Shown here: in pieces, positions 9,007 through 17,119 of the stretch
Position numbering within the stretch: the stretch's first letter is position 1
How the letters are laid out: every line of letters starts with the position of its first letter
DNA from: Longilinea sp035560795
GTDB lineage: Bacteria > Chloroflexota > Anaerolineae > Anaerolineales > Anaerolineaceae
DNA: 64,000 nt
Reading direction: 5' to 3'
Assembly: GCA_035560795.1 (NCBI GenBank)
Contig: DATMYV010000039.1
Coordinates: forward strand, 1 to 64,000
Made by a program: the position numbers and the translations under genes
The notes under the pieces: model-generated
The model's input: only the letters and a program-made list of their open reading frames with translations
Databases searched by the model: none
What the model was told of the DNA's origin: nothing

Positions 9007-10113
9007 TTATTCCCTGGAAGTTGTTTCAATCTGGCGGTGATAGCGGAAATAGGCTGAACATGCCCCCTCCGAAGAAACCATCGGCGCGCCAAGCGGATTA
9101 TCCGGGTTGCAGAGCGTACCAAAAGCGGGACAATCGGTTGGTTTCTTCAACCCGCGAAGGATTTCCCCGGCGATGCAAATGGGCGATTCTTTTGTTTGAA
9201 TAGCCCCGACGTTAAATCGGTTTTCAGCGTCGAATTCGGAAAATTCAGGTTGCAGGCCCCAGCCGCTCATCGGGATCATCCCAATGCCGCGCCAATTGCG
9301 GTCTACCAGCTTGAACACGCGCCGCAGCATGGCCTGCGCTGCCTGGTTGCCTTCCTGGGTTACAACCCGTGAATACGCATTCTCGACAGAATGCCCGCCT
9401 TTTTCAAGCTGCTGTACGGTCATCAGAATTCCCTGAACCAAATCGAGGGGTTCAAAGCCTGTGACGACAATGGGAACACCGTATTTTTCAGCAATGGGCG
9501 GGTATTCCCAGTAACCCATCACAGCACATACATGGCCGGCGGCCAGGAAACCCTGGACGCGGTTATCCGGTGAACCAAGGATGGCCTGCATGGCAGGCGG
9601 TACGCACACTTGCGAAACCAGCAGTGAAAAATTCTTCAGTCCCATTGCCTTAGCCTGCAGCACGCTGGCGGCGTTGGCCGGTGCGGTAGTTTCGAAACCA
9701 ATCGCAAAAAAGACGACTTGCTTATCAGGATTCTGTTGTGCGATCTTCACGGCGTCAAGGGGCGAATAAACCACCCGCACCTGACCGCCGGAAGCTTTGA
9801 TCGCAAACAAGTCATTGCTCGAGCCCGGTACGCGCAGCATATCACCAAAGGAACAAAAGATAACCTTTGGAAGTGATGCGATGGCCAGACCTTTATCGAT
9901 CAATTCCAGTGAGGTGACGCACACCGGGCAGCCCGGACCGTGTACCAGCTCGATTTGAGGCGGCAAAAGCTGGTCGAGGCCGGAATGTAGAATGGCATGG
10001 GTTTGGCCACCGCATATTTCCATAATGACCCAATCCCGGGTCACAATGCGGTGGATTTCTCCAATCACCCGTTGAACCAATTCACTATCCCGAAAGGCTT
10101 GCGAGAATTCCAT
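9007..10113 (-). CDS. hypD: Hydrogenase maturation Fe-S scaffold HypD
   Basis: 368 residues. With HypC it carries the Fe(CN)2CO unit. The redox-active and cluster cysteines are visible in MEICGGQTHAI, HGPGCPVCVTS and the C-terminal cysteine-containing region (CPAFGTLCNPDNPLG). Length and motifs are standard. Placed between hypC (6 nt gap) and hypE (4 nt gap), so tightly co-expressed. Confidence 0.96.
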   Translation of the reverse strand: MEFSQAFRDSELVQRVIGEIHRIVTRDWVIMEICGGQTHAILHSGLDQLLPPQIELVHGPGCPVCVTSLELIDKGLAIASLPKVIFCSFGDMLRVPGSSNDLFAIKASGGQVRVVYSPLDAVKIAQQNPDKQVVFFAIGFETTAPANAASVLQAKAMGLKNFSLLVSQVCVPPAMQAILGSPDNRVQGFLAAGHVCAVMGYWEYPPIAEKYGVPIVVTGFEPLDLVQGILMTVQQLEKGGHSVENAYSRVVTQEGNQAAQAMLRRVFKLVDRNWRGIGMIPMSGWGLQPEFSEFDAENRFNVGAIQTKESPICIAGEILRGLKKPTDCPAFGTLCNPDNPLGAPMVSSEGACSAYFRYHRQIETTSRE

Positions 10114-10119
10114 CCTACC

Positions 10120-10398
10120 TCACAACCCCCGAGAGCTGACAATATCAGTATCACCCAAACCGAGTTCAGCTTCGATATCGCCAATTTCGCGAAGTGCATC
10201 CAGCGTTTCTTGTGCCTCTTCCTCGCTGAGCAAATTCAATGCAAAGCCGGCATGGACGATTGTGTAATCACCAACTTTTGCATCAGGAAGAGCTTCAAGA
10301 CAGGCTTCCCGCGTGACACCGCCAAAATCAATGCGGCCCATGCGTAAACTATTTTGTTCGTAAATATCAATTATTTTTCCTGGGACAGCTAGACACAT
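10120..10398 (-). CDS. hypC: Hydrogenase maturation chaperone HypC
   Basis: 92 residues starting MCLAVPGKI. The N-terminal cysteine directly after Met is the family hallmark and binds the iron precursor with HypD. OB-fold protein that delivers the Fe(CN)2CO unit to the immature large subunit. The C-terminus is acidic and slightly longer than in E. coli HypC. Lies between hypF and hypD. Confidence 0.96.
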   Translation of the reverse strand: MCLAVPGKIIDIYEQNSLRMGRIDFGGVTREACLEALPDAKVGDYTIVHAGFALNLLSEEEAQETLDALREIGDIEAELGLGDTDIVSSRGL

Positions 10399-10415
10399 AC
10401 ATCACCTCGTTAACA

Positions 10416-12707
10416 TTAAATCAATCCACTTTTGGCAGCGATCAATGCCTGGCCCAACGCCAATCCGCCGTCATTGGTAGGTACCCGTTTATGGTGCAGG
10501 ACCGAAAAGCCACCATGCCGTAAAAGAACCACCACACGGCTCAATAAGGCCATATTCTGCCAGACGCCGCCAGATAATGCTACCACATGGCTGTCCGTGC
10601 GCTGGCGGGCATTCTGGCAGGCTTCCAGCATGGCTGCAGCCACGCCGTTGTGAAAACGCGCAGCCATTCGCCCCTTGGAAAGGCCAACATGCAAATCTGC
10701 AATCAATTCACCCCACATTGGGGTCGGGTCGATCTCATCACCAAGCAATGTGAAAGTATACTGTGCAGTTTCCTTTTCGTCGACCAGCGCTTCCATTTCG
10801 ATGGCTGCCTGTCCCTCATAGGTGGCGGTCTGTTTGATGCCCATCAAGGCAGAGGCAGCGTCAAATAAGCGGCCCATGCTGGAGGTGTTTGGGGTGTTCA
10901 GATGATATTGCAATTGACCGCGTAGCGCTGTCCGTTCCTCCATGCAAAGGTCGACAACCGGCTCCATTTCTGGTTCCCAGTCCAAACCTGCAGCCCACAG
11001 GTGTGCAAGCGCCATACGCGCCGGTTTGCGAACCGAAAGGTCGCCGCCAGGAAGGGGAGCGTACTTAAGATGGAATAACCTTTGATAACCTTGATAACCG
11101 CCGTAGAGGACTTCGCCGCCCCAAATGGCGCCATCGCTGCCGTAACCAGTGCCGTCAAGGCACAGGCCGATGACGCTTTCTTCAGAAGCCCATCGATTAT
11201 CTGCCAGACAGGCTGCCAGATGGGCGTGGTGATGTTGGATTTGAAGCAAGGGCAAATTTTCCCGTGCTGCGCGTTCCTGGGCATATCGTGTAGCCAAATA
11301 ATCGGGGTGCAAATCGCAAGCCAAAATCTCAGGGATCACACGAAAGAGGCGTTGATAATGCTGAATGCCCTCTTCGAAGGATTGTAAAGTTTCGTAATTT
11401 TCCAAATCACCAATATGATGGCTCAGGAATGCATAATCACCGTTTGTTAGACAAAAAGTATTCTTTAGTTCCGCACCTGTCGCCAGGATGGGTGGAAGGC
11501 TCTCAGCGAGTTGAATTGGATCGGGAGAATAACCGCGAGCGCGCCGTTGAATGTAGGGTTTTTCTTCAAATACGCGAACAACTGAGTCATCCGTGCGCAT
11601 GTGGATTTCACGATTATGCAGTAAAAAGCCATCGGCCAGCGGTGTCAGACGCTCATCGGCATCTGCATCTTGATAGGCGATTGGCTCTTCACTGAGGTTG
11701 CCGCTTGTCATGACCAGGACTTCTGGATAACCTGGTTCGGGTTCCAGAAGCAGCAAATGCAAAGGAGTGTAGGGAAGCATGATGCCCAACGTGCGCTGCC
11801 CTGGGGCTACTTCTGGCGCAATGGCGGAGTTATAAATTCGTTCCAGTAATACAATGGGCGCTTGCGGACTCTCAAGAAGTATTTTTTCAGCCGGCTGGAT
11901 CTGGCAGTGCTTTTCAATAGCGTTTACGGATACTGCCATCAGCGCGAATGGCTTATCGCTGCGCTTCTTGCGGTTGCGGAGCTCGTTCACCGCCACCGGA
12001 TTACTGGCATCACAGGCCAGATGAAACCCGCCCAGACCCTTGATTGCCAGAATTTTTCCTTCCTTCAGGAATCGGCGCGCAATTTGGATGGCATCATCGC
12101 CTTCCGCTATATTCTTGTCGCCAGACCGAAACCAGACCTGAGGACCGCACTCGGGGCAGGCTACCGGTTGAGCGTGGAACCGCCTGTTGAGTGGATCATG
12201 ATATTCGCTTTCACAGGCGGTACACATGGTAAAAGGCGCCATCGTCGTTTGATGGCGGTCATAGGGAATATCTTTGATAATTGTGAACCGCGGACCGCAA
12301 TTCGTACAATTAATAAACGGATAACGGTAGCGCCGGTCAGAAGGATCAAACAATTCCCGCCGGCAATCCGGGCAGGTGGCCATGTCCGGCGAGACCGGGA
12401 TAAAATCGCCTGGTTGGGGTTTTGAATCAAGAATTTCAAATTTTCTTGCACCGTTGGGTGTTATGGTCTCGCTGAAAATTTCATCGATGCGGGCCAAAGG
12501 CGGCGGGTTGTTTTGCAGCGTCTTACAGAAGATTTCCACGCTGGCAGGAGGACCGCTAATTTCGATTTCCACACCGCTCGAGGTGTTGCGGACCCAGCCC
12601 GCCAGACCATTATGCACCGCCAGACTATAAACGAAAGGACGGAAACCTACTCCTTGAACTATTCCGCGCACCCGGATATGCAAGCCTACCTGGTTTTGCT
12701 GAGTCAT
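10416..12707 (-). CDS. hypF: Carbamoyltransferase HypF
   Basis: Uses carbamoyl phosphate and ATP to carbamoylate HypE. About 763 residues with the usual domain order: acylphosphatase-like (RVRGIVQGVGFRPF, ~10-100), zinc fingers built from CPDC, CTNC, CTAC and CPEC pairs (~110-190), YrdC-like domain (~200-390) and Kae1-like domain with the metal-binding HHHAHLA (~480) and late GGVWQN motif. The ATG at 12707 overlaps the hypB stop by 4 nt (ATGA), which fixes the start better than the longer frame. Confidence 0.96.
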   Translation of the reverse strand: MTQQNQVGLHIRVRGIVQGVGFRPFVYSLAVHNGLAGWVRNTSSGVEIEISGPPASVEIFCKTLQNNPPPLARIDEIFSETITPNGARKFEILDSKPQPGDFIPVSPDMATCPDCRRELFDPSDRRYRYPFINCTNCGPRFTIIKDIPYDRHQTTMAPFTMCTACESEYHDPLNRRFHAQPVACPECGPQVWFRSGDKNIAEGDDAIQIARRFLKEGKILAIKGLGGFHLACDASNPVAVNELRNRKKRSDKPFALMAVSVNAIEKHCQIQPAEKILLESPQAPIVLLERIYNSAIAPEVAPGQRTLGIMLPYTPLHLLLLEPEPGYPEVLVMTSGNLSEEPIAYQDADADERLTPLADGFLLHNREIHMRTDDSVVRVFEEKPYIQRRARGYSPDPIQLAESLPPILATGAELKNTFCLTNGDYAFLSHHIGDLENYETLQSFEEGIQHYQRLFRVIPEILACDLHPDYLATRYAQERAARENLPLLQIQHHHAHLAACLADNRWASEESVIGLCLDGTGYGSDGAIWGGEVLYGGYQGYQRLFHLKYAPLPGGDLSVRKPARMALAHLWAAGLDWEPEMEPVVDLCMEERTALRGQLQYHLNTPNTSSMGRLFDAASALMGIKQTATYEGQAAIEMEALVDEKETAQYTFTLLGDEIDPTPMWGELIADLHVGLSKGRMAARFHNGVAAAMLEACQNARQRTDSHVVALSGGVWQNMALLSRVVVLLRHGGFSVLHHKRVPTNDGGLALGQALIAAKSGLI

Positions 12708-13375
12708 TTTCCCTTGAGTTCTTCTGCCCGGTTGATCAGCCAATTCGCCCAGGCGTCAATGCCCTCGCCAGTGGTACAGGAAACGGCAAATGTCGTTAAC
12801 CCAGGATTAAGCATCTCAACGCCCTGTCGGAAATAATCCATATTGAAGCGGACGTAGGGCAACAAGTCGATCTTGTTTATAATCAACACATCCAGGCCGC
12901 GGTAAATGGCTGGATATTTGTACGGTTTATCGTCACCTTCGGGTATGCTGGCAACCAGCACATTGGCGTGCGTGCCCAGTTTGAACGCTGCCGGACATAC
13001 CAAATTGCCTACGTTTTCAACAATCAGGAAATCCATCTTCTCCAGCGGAAGCTGGTTCAAACCCATATCGATCATTGGCGCGTCCAGGTGGCAATCTCCG
13101 CCGGTGTTGATTTGCACGGCCGGCATCCCGGCATCGGTCACGCGATCGGCGTCAATCGTTACCGGAGCGGTGTCGCCTTCAATTACGCCCAGATTGAGAC
13201 GGCCGGAAAGGATTTTGATCGTCTGCAAAATCAGGCTGGTTTTTCCCGCGCCAGGCGAAGCCATCAGGTTGATTGAAAAAACTTTCAATTGATCCAGTCT
13301 TTTTCGGTTAAGCCCCGCAACAGCGTCGTTGGCGCTGAGGATTTTTTCGACAACGGGAAGGCGGTTAACGGTCAT
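12704..13375 (-). CDS. hypB: Nickel-insertion GTPase HypB
   Basis: 223-residue SIMIBI-class GTPase that, with HypA, inserts nickel into the large subunit. P-loop GAGKTSLI (~40-47), metal site residues in NTGGDCHLDAPM and ENVGNLVCPAAF, and NKIDLLPY as the guanine-specificity motif. It lacks the N-terminal histidine-rich nickel-storage stretch found in some HypB proteins. Overlaps both hypA and hypF by 4 nt. Confidence 0.96.
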   Translation of the reverse strand: MTVNRLPVVEKILSANDAVAGLNRKRLDQLKVFSINLMASPGAGKTSLILQTIKILSGRLNLGVIEGDTAPVTIDADRVTDAGMPAVQINTGGDCHLDAPMIDMGLNQLPLEKMDFLIVENVGNLVCPAAFKLGTHANVLVASIPEGDDKPYKYPAIYRGLDVLIINKIDLLPYVRFNMDYFRQGVEMLNPGLTTFAVSCTTGEGIDAWANWLINRAEELKGK

Positions 13376-13734
13376 GCGGTTTCTCCAGGTTCTTTCTCTA
13401 TCTCGATACTATCCAGCCAAAATTCATCACCGGCTACCAATGTCAGGTTGATACTGCCGCACTGCGGGCAGGGAGCCAGTTCATCCTGCATCTCAAATTC
13501 CCGACTGCATTCATTGCAGCGCATACGGGCAGGAATTCGTTGAAAGTGCAATTTTGCGCCGGCGGACATTGTATCCTGGCTGATGATATCCCAATAAAAC
13601 TGGACCGAATCATCCACAATGCTCGATAATCGGCCCAGGATTATGTAAATGTTTGTAATTTTTGTGGCACCGGCAAGGGTTGCATGCCGGTTAGCAATTT
13701 CCAGAATGCTCTCTGTTACGGCAAGTTCATGCAT
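13372..13734 (-). CDS. hypA: Nickel metallochaperone HypA
   Basis: 120 residues. The N-terminal MHELAV supplies the nickel ligand H2 and the following E3. A zinc ribbon with CNEC and CPQC pairs lies at ~70-100. The C-terminus is slightly extended and acidic. First gene of hypABFCDE on the minus strand, 94 nt downstream of the cyclic-nucleotide-domain gene. A weak -10-like TAGAAT lies just upstream of the start without a convincing -35. Confidence 0.94.
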   Translation of the reverse strand: MHELAVTESILEIANRHATLAGATKITNIYIILGRLSSIVDDSVQFYWDIISQDTMSAGAKLHFQRIPARMRCNECSREFEMQDELAPCPQCGSINLTLVAGDEFWLDSIEIEKEPGETA

Positions 13735-13828
13735 TGTGTATTGATTCTACCGGTTAAGTCCGATTATCGGAAGGGTGCCGAGTCCCATTCACGCTTCCCA
13801 AAATATTCCAGGTAAACGAACGGACCTG

Positions 13829-14302
13829 TCACGCAGAGTTAATGAGATGATCCAATAATTGAATGCGTGTAGTCAGCAATCGGCTGGCAACCACATTTGC
13901 AATGCGCTTCATAATGATGTAACCCAGTTTACCATCTTCGTCACAAAGACGAATAAGCCTTTCGCTGCCCAGTTCGAGATAATCGCAATCGAAGAGCGCG
14001 TGGGCAGTGGCAGTACACTGGCGCACCATCGGTGTCAGGCTGGACCATCCAATGATATCCAGCGGTTCCGCGGTGAAGATGCGAAGTGTTTCGCGTCCGG
14101 GAATTTGAATATCCAAAGCCATTTCTCCGTCCAGGAGGATATATAAATTCCCTTCAGGGTCGCCTTCATGAAAGAGCGTATCGCCTTTGGATAAATGATG
14201 GATGGATGTGATACTGGCAAGCTTTTCAATTTGGCTTTCGGTCAGTTCCAAAAACCAGGGAATAGTCTGTAGTGTTTGCTGCAGTTCAGCTTGCCTGAAC
14301 AT
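13829..14302 (-). CDS. Cyclic nucleotide-binding-domain protein without DNA-binding domain
   Basis: 157 residues from the ATG at 14302, which has AAAGGA five nt upstream. A GTG at 14365 would add 21 residues. It contains a single CRP-like beta-roll (GDTLFHEGDPEGNLYILLDGEMAL, split over ~38-62) and a C-terminal helix, but no winged helix-turn-helix follows, so it is not a CRP/FNR regulator by itself. The phosphate-binding cassette is not an obvious cAMP consensus, so the ligand is unknown. Located between the hydrogenase structural genes and hyp genes, suggesting a sensory or regulatory partner (inference). Confidence 0.8.
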   Translation of the reverse strand: MFRQAELQQTLQTIPWFLELTESQIEKLASITSIHHLSKGDTLFHEGDPEGNLYILLDGEMALDIQIPGRETLRIFTAEPLDIIGWSSLTPMVRQCTATAHALFDCDYLELGSERLIRLCDEDGKLGYIIMKRIANVVASRLLTTRIQLLDHLINSA

Positions 14303-14408
14303 ATCGATCCTTTCTACAATCGCCGATGAGGTTGGCGCTACCATTAATAATTTCACTAGTATCACCTGTAATGTACTTATTAAATCTGGAAAACTGACAT
14401 TCAGCCAT
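14286..14408 (-). CDS. Possible 40-residue leader ORF ahead of the cNMP-domain gene
   Basis: An ATG at 14408 has the best Shine-Dalgarno of the region (AGGAGGT, 14422-14416, 7-nt spacing) and opens a 40-codon frame beginning MAECQFSRF and ending at 14286, 15 nt inside the next gene in a different frame. The arrangement fits a translationally coupled leader peptide. The peptide has no recognised motif. It could also be a chance ORF. Confidence 0.35.
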   Translation of the reverse strand: MAECQFSRFNKYITGDTSEIINGSANLIGDCRKDRYVQAS

Positions 14409-14476
14409 TTGATTTACCTCCTGCTCGATGTTTGGAAGAAGGCAGAAATCATGGCTGTTTTATTACTTCATTTTTT

Positions 14477-14505
14477 AGTTTATGCCTGCTGGAATGGAAT
14501 CACAA
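14477..14505 (-). promoter_or_regulatory. Promoter candidate for the cNMP-domain/hyp genes
   Basis: On the minus strand TTGTGA (14505-14500) and TAAACT (14482-14477) are 17 nt apart. It would start transcription near 14470, giving a 5' leader of about 165 nt that includes the putative 40-codon ORF. Confidence 0.45.
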
Positions 14506-14559
14506 GGTTCAAAAGTCATGTTATCCGGCGCTAGTTGTCAAATCAAATGAATAATCATT

Positions 14560-15060
14560 TTATCGAATGTAATGATTATCCAGCCAGGAGAGGATTCTTG
14601 TCATTGCCTGCGAGAGATAATCTGCCGTCTTTTCGCTCAAGGCTGAGGAAAAACCGAATTCATATCCACGGATGGAGATTAAAATTGCAGATGGTTTTTT
14701 TCCATAAAGGGTTTCACATAACGATAACGTGCTTTCTGGAGTCAGGTGGTGTGTGAGCGGCGAGGTTTGAAAAATTGGCGATAGCTCCTTCCAGTTAACG
14801 TCATCCGGTACGGCGCCTGTGTGTGCATCGATGAAAAAAACCTGATCGTATTGCGAAATTTCCTCAGCCATTTCTGGCTTTAGTTGTAAATCAAACCAAA
14901 GATCTGGATTTCGTCCTTCAGGTTGAAAATCTTCATAAATGGCGCCCGAAAGAGGCCTTTCAAGTGCTATTGCCAGGCGAACCAGGGCCTGGTAGCCCAC
15001 ACCGTCATCCTGGCGGTCTGGATTGCCATAACCGATGATTAAAACGCGGGGTGGATTCAA
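14560..15060 (-). CDS. hoxW: Hydrogenase maturation endopeptidase HoxW
   Basis: Cleaves the C-terminal extension of HoxH after nickel insertion. The protease-family metal site GYGNPDRQDDGVG lies at the N-terminus. A TTG at 15060 is proposed as start (MNPPRVLIIGYGNP, about 166 residues): it fits the family length and has GGGGGAG seven nt upstream. The ATG at 15159 would instead add 33 residues of non-conserved sequence and overlap hoxH. The proposed Shine-Dalgarno lies inside a perfect 13-bp hairpin, which may control translation. Confidence 0.88.
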   Translation of the reverse strand: MNPPRVLIIGYGNPDRQDDGVGYQALVRLAIALERPLSGAIYEDFQPEGRNPDLWFDLQLKPEMAEEISQYDQVFFIDAHTGAVPDDVNWKELSPIFQTSPLTHHLTPESTLSLCETLYGKKPSAILISIRGYEFGFSSALSEKTADYLSQAMTRILSWLDNHYIR

Positions 15061-15061
15061 A

Positions 15062-15091
15062 CCATCTCTCCCCCGGTCGGGGGAGAGATGG
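15062..15091 (-). promoter_or_regulatory. Perfect 13-bp hairpin between hoxH and hoxW
   Basis: CCATCTCTCCCCC (15062-15074) and GGGGGAGAGATGG (15079-15091) pair perfectly with a 4-nt loop. On the minus-strand transcript it lies 24 nt after the hoxH stop codon and its distal arm contains the likely hoxW Shine-Dalgarno. No T-run follows, so it is not a classic terminator. It may stabilise the hoxYH message and limit hoxW translation. Confidence 0.65.
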
Positions 15092-15115
15092 CAATCAAAG
15101 TGAAAAAGAGGAAAA

Positions 15116-16546
15116 CTAACTGCCACGAGAGATTGTTTGAAGGAGATGGCCTTCCGCATCGATCATCTCGACGATCATTGGCATCTTGCCAACGGCGTGC
15201 GTGGAACAGGAAAGGCAAGGATCGTGCGCCCGGACCGCAGCTTCGACGCGGTTAAGCATGCCTTCGGTGATTTGAGGACCGGTGATGTAGGTTTTCGCAA
15301 CGCTGTCGACTGCGCTGCTCATTGCCCAGTTGTTGTGGCCTGTAGCCACAATCAGGTTGACCCGTTCAAGTTGGCCGTTTTCTTTCGCCCAGTAATGATG
15401 GAATAACGTGCCGCGCGGCGCTTCAATGACCCCAACGCCTTCGCCTTTGAAATCCTGGCGGGTGTTCAAAATGTCAGTGCTAAGGATATCAGGATCGCCC
15501 AGGAGAATGCCGACCCTTTCGGCCGCGAAGAGCGCTTCCACAAGACGCGCATAATGATAGTAAAGCGTGTTTTCAACCGGGCGGCCGTTATTGAGCGATT
15601 TCCAGATCTTGTGTTCTTTATTCGCCAATGGAGTGTCAATTTGATCGGAAGTGTTCAAGCGCCCCAGCGGGCCAACGCGATAAACGCCTTGCGGCCAGCC
15701 TAATTTTTTATAATACGGGAACTTCAGGTAAGACCAGCTTTCGACATGCTCGGCGATGTAATCGAGGTAATCGCGGCCGTCAAACTTTTCCAACTGGTCG
15801 CCATTGACATCCACCAGGCGCACATCACCATCATACAGCTCTAGGCTGTTATTGGGGGTCACCAGACCAAAGTAGCCTGACTTGAGCGGTGCGAACTTGG
15901 CAATATCTTCTGCGTTGCGCTGTGCCCAATCCTTCATGACTGATATACCAATCTGGATGGTTTTGATCGAATCATCCAGACCCGCCATGATGCTGTCACG
16001 GTCGGCATTGGTTAGCGCCTTATTTACACCGCCGGGAATGGCGAAACTCGGGTGAATGCGGCGGCCGCCCAGAGTGCTGATGATTTCCTGGCCAAACTTG
16101 CGCAAGTTGACGGCTTTTACCGCCAACTCGGGATTGGCCTGGATGATTCCAACGACATTGCGGGTTTTTGGATCCGAATCAAAGCCCAGCAGCAAATCAG
16201 GGCCAGCGAGCTCAAAGAAGTGCATGCCGTGGCTTTGAATGATCTGGCCCATGTGCATCAACTCGCGTAAAAGGGCGGCTGGCCGGGGCGGAGGGCTGCC
16301 ATAAAGATCATCCGCTGCTTTCGCCGCGGCCAGATGATGGCTGACTGGACAAATACCGCAGATGCGCGGGGTAATGAGCGGCATTTCAAAGACCATGCGC
16401 CCTTCACAGAACTTCTCGAACCCGCGAAATTCATTGACATGCAGGTAGGCGTGTTCTACTTTCCCAGATTCGTCCAACCGAATGGTCACCTTTGCGTGGC
16501 CTTCGATACGGGTTACAGGTTCAATCGTTATTTTTTGTGCAACCAT
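15116..16546 (-). CDS. hoxH: [NiFe] hydrogenase large subunit HoxH
   Basis: Catalytic subunit of a cytoplasmic NAD-linked (group 3d-like) hydrogenase. 476 residues. The N-terminal cofactor motif RICGICPVSHH and C-terminal DPCLSCSTH provide the four cysteines that hold Ni and Fe. After that His there are 26 residues (AVGKMPMIVEM to the end), the peptide removed by HoxW. The sequence resembles HoxH rather than F420-linked or membrane hydrogenases, though exact subgroup needs a phylogeny. It follows hoxY by 10 nt. Confidence 0.95.
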   Translation of the reverse strand: MVAQKITIEPVTRIEGHAKVTIRLDESGKVEHAYLHVNEFRGFEKFCEGRMVFEMPLITPRICGICPVSHHLAAAKAADDLYGSPPPRPAALLRELMHMGQIIQSHGMHFFELAGPDLLLGFDSDPKTRNVVGIIQANPELAVKAVNLRKFGQEIISTLGGRRIHPSFAIPGGVNKALTNADRDSIMAGLDDSIKTIQIGISVMKDWAQRNAEDIAKFAPLKSGYFGLVTPNNSLELYDGDVRLVDVNGDQLEKFDGRDYLDYIAEHVESWSYLKFPYYKKLGWPQGVYRVGPLGRLNTSDQIDTPLANKEHKIWKSLNNGRPVENTLYYHYARLVEALFAAERVGILLGDPDILSTDILNTRQDFKGEGVGVIEAPRGTLFHHYWAKENGQLERVNLIVATGHNNWAMSSAVDSVAKTYITGPQITEGMLNRVEAAVRAHDPCLSCSTHAVGKMPMIVEMIDAEGHLLQTISRGS

Positions 16547-16556
16547 GCCATACCTC

Positions 16557-17099
16557 CTAATGCCAATCCAGTTTATCGCCGGTGATTTCAGGTCTGCGAC
16601 CCTGTGCCAATTCGCTTAAAACGTAAAAAATGGTATTAGCGTCTGGCGGACAGCCAGGAACGAAAATATCCACCGGCACAACCTCGCTAAGGGCTCTGAC
16701 GCGCTGCGGAATGGCCAATTCAGGATCATCCGGTATCTTGCCTTCACTATCGGTGCTTTCGGTTTCGACGTATGCCCGGCGTAAAGATTCTTCGAGGGTG
16801 AAGAAATTGCGCATGGCCGGGACGCCGCCAAAAACCGCGCAATCACCCAAAGCGACCAATAATGTGCAGCGACTGCGCATCCGGTGAGCGACTTCCTCAT
16901 TGGCTGAATTGTTCACGCCGCCTTCAAGGATGCCGACGTCAACACCGCTTTCATCTGGTGCCTTCAAATCAGTAATCGGAGTCGCGCGTAAATCAGCCAA
17001 CTCAGCTACCTGGATGATCCTTTCATCGATATCCAGCAATGACATATGACAACCTGCGCAGCCAGCCAGCCAATCGCTTGAAATTTTAGGTTTACCCAT
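16557..17099 (-). CDS. hoxY: [NiFe] hydrogenase small subunit HoxY
   Basis: 180-residue electron-transfer subunit holding a single proximal [4Fe-4S] cluster next to the NiFe site. Cysteines are visible in WLAGCAGCHMSLLD, LVALGDCAVFGG and FVPGCPPDAN. There is no Tat signal and no second or third cluster domain, as expected for soluble bidirectional enzymes. It lies between the NuoG-like subunit gene (20 nt) and hoxH. Confidence 0.95.
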   Translation of the reverse strand: MGKPKISSDWLAGCAGCHMSLLDIDERIIQVAELADLRATPITDLKAPDESGVDVGILEGGVNNSANEEVAHRMRSRCTLLVALGDCAVFGGVPAMRNFFTLEESLRRAYVETESTDSEGKIPDDPELAIPQRVRALSEVVPVDIFVPGCPPDANTIFYVLSELAQGRRPEITGDKLDWH

Positions 17100-17119
17100 T
17101 TTTCTCTCCTCTTGCTATA

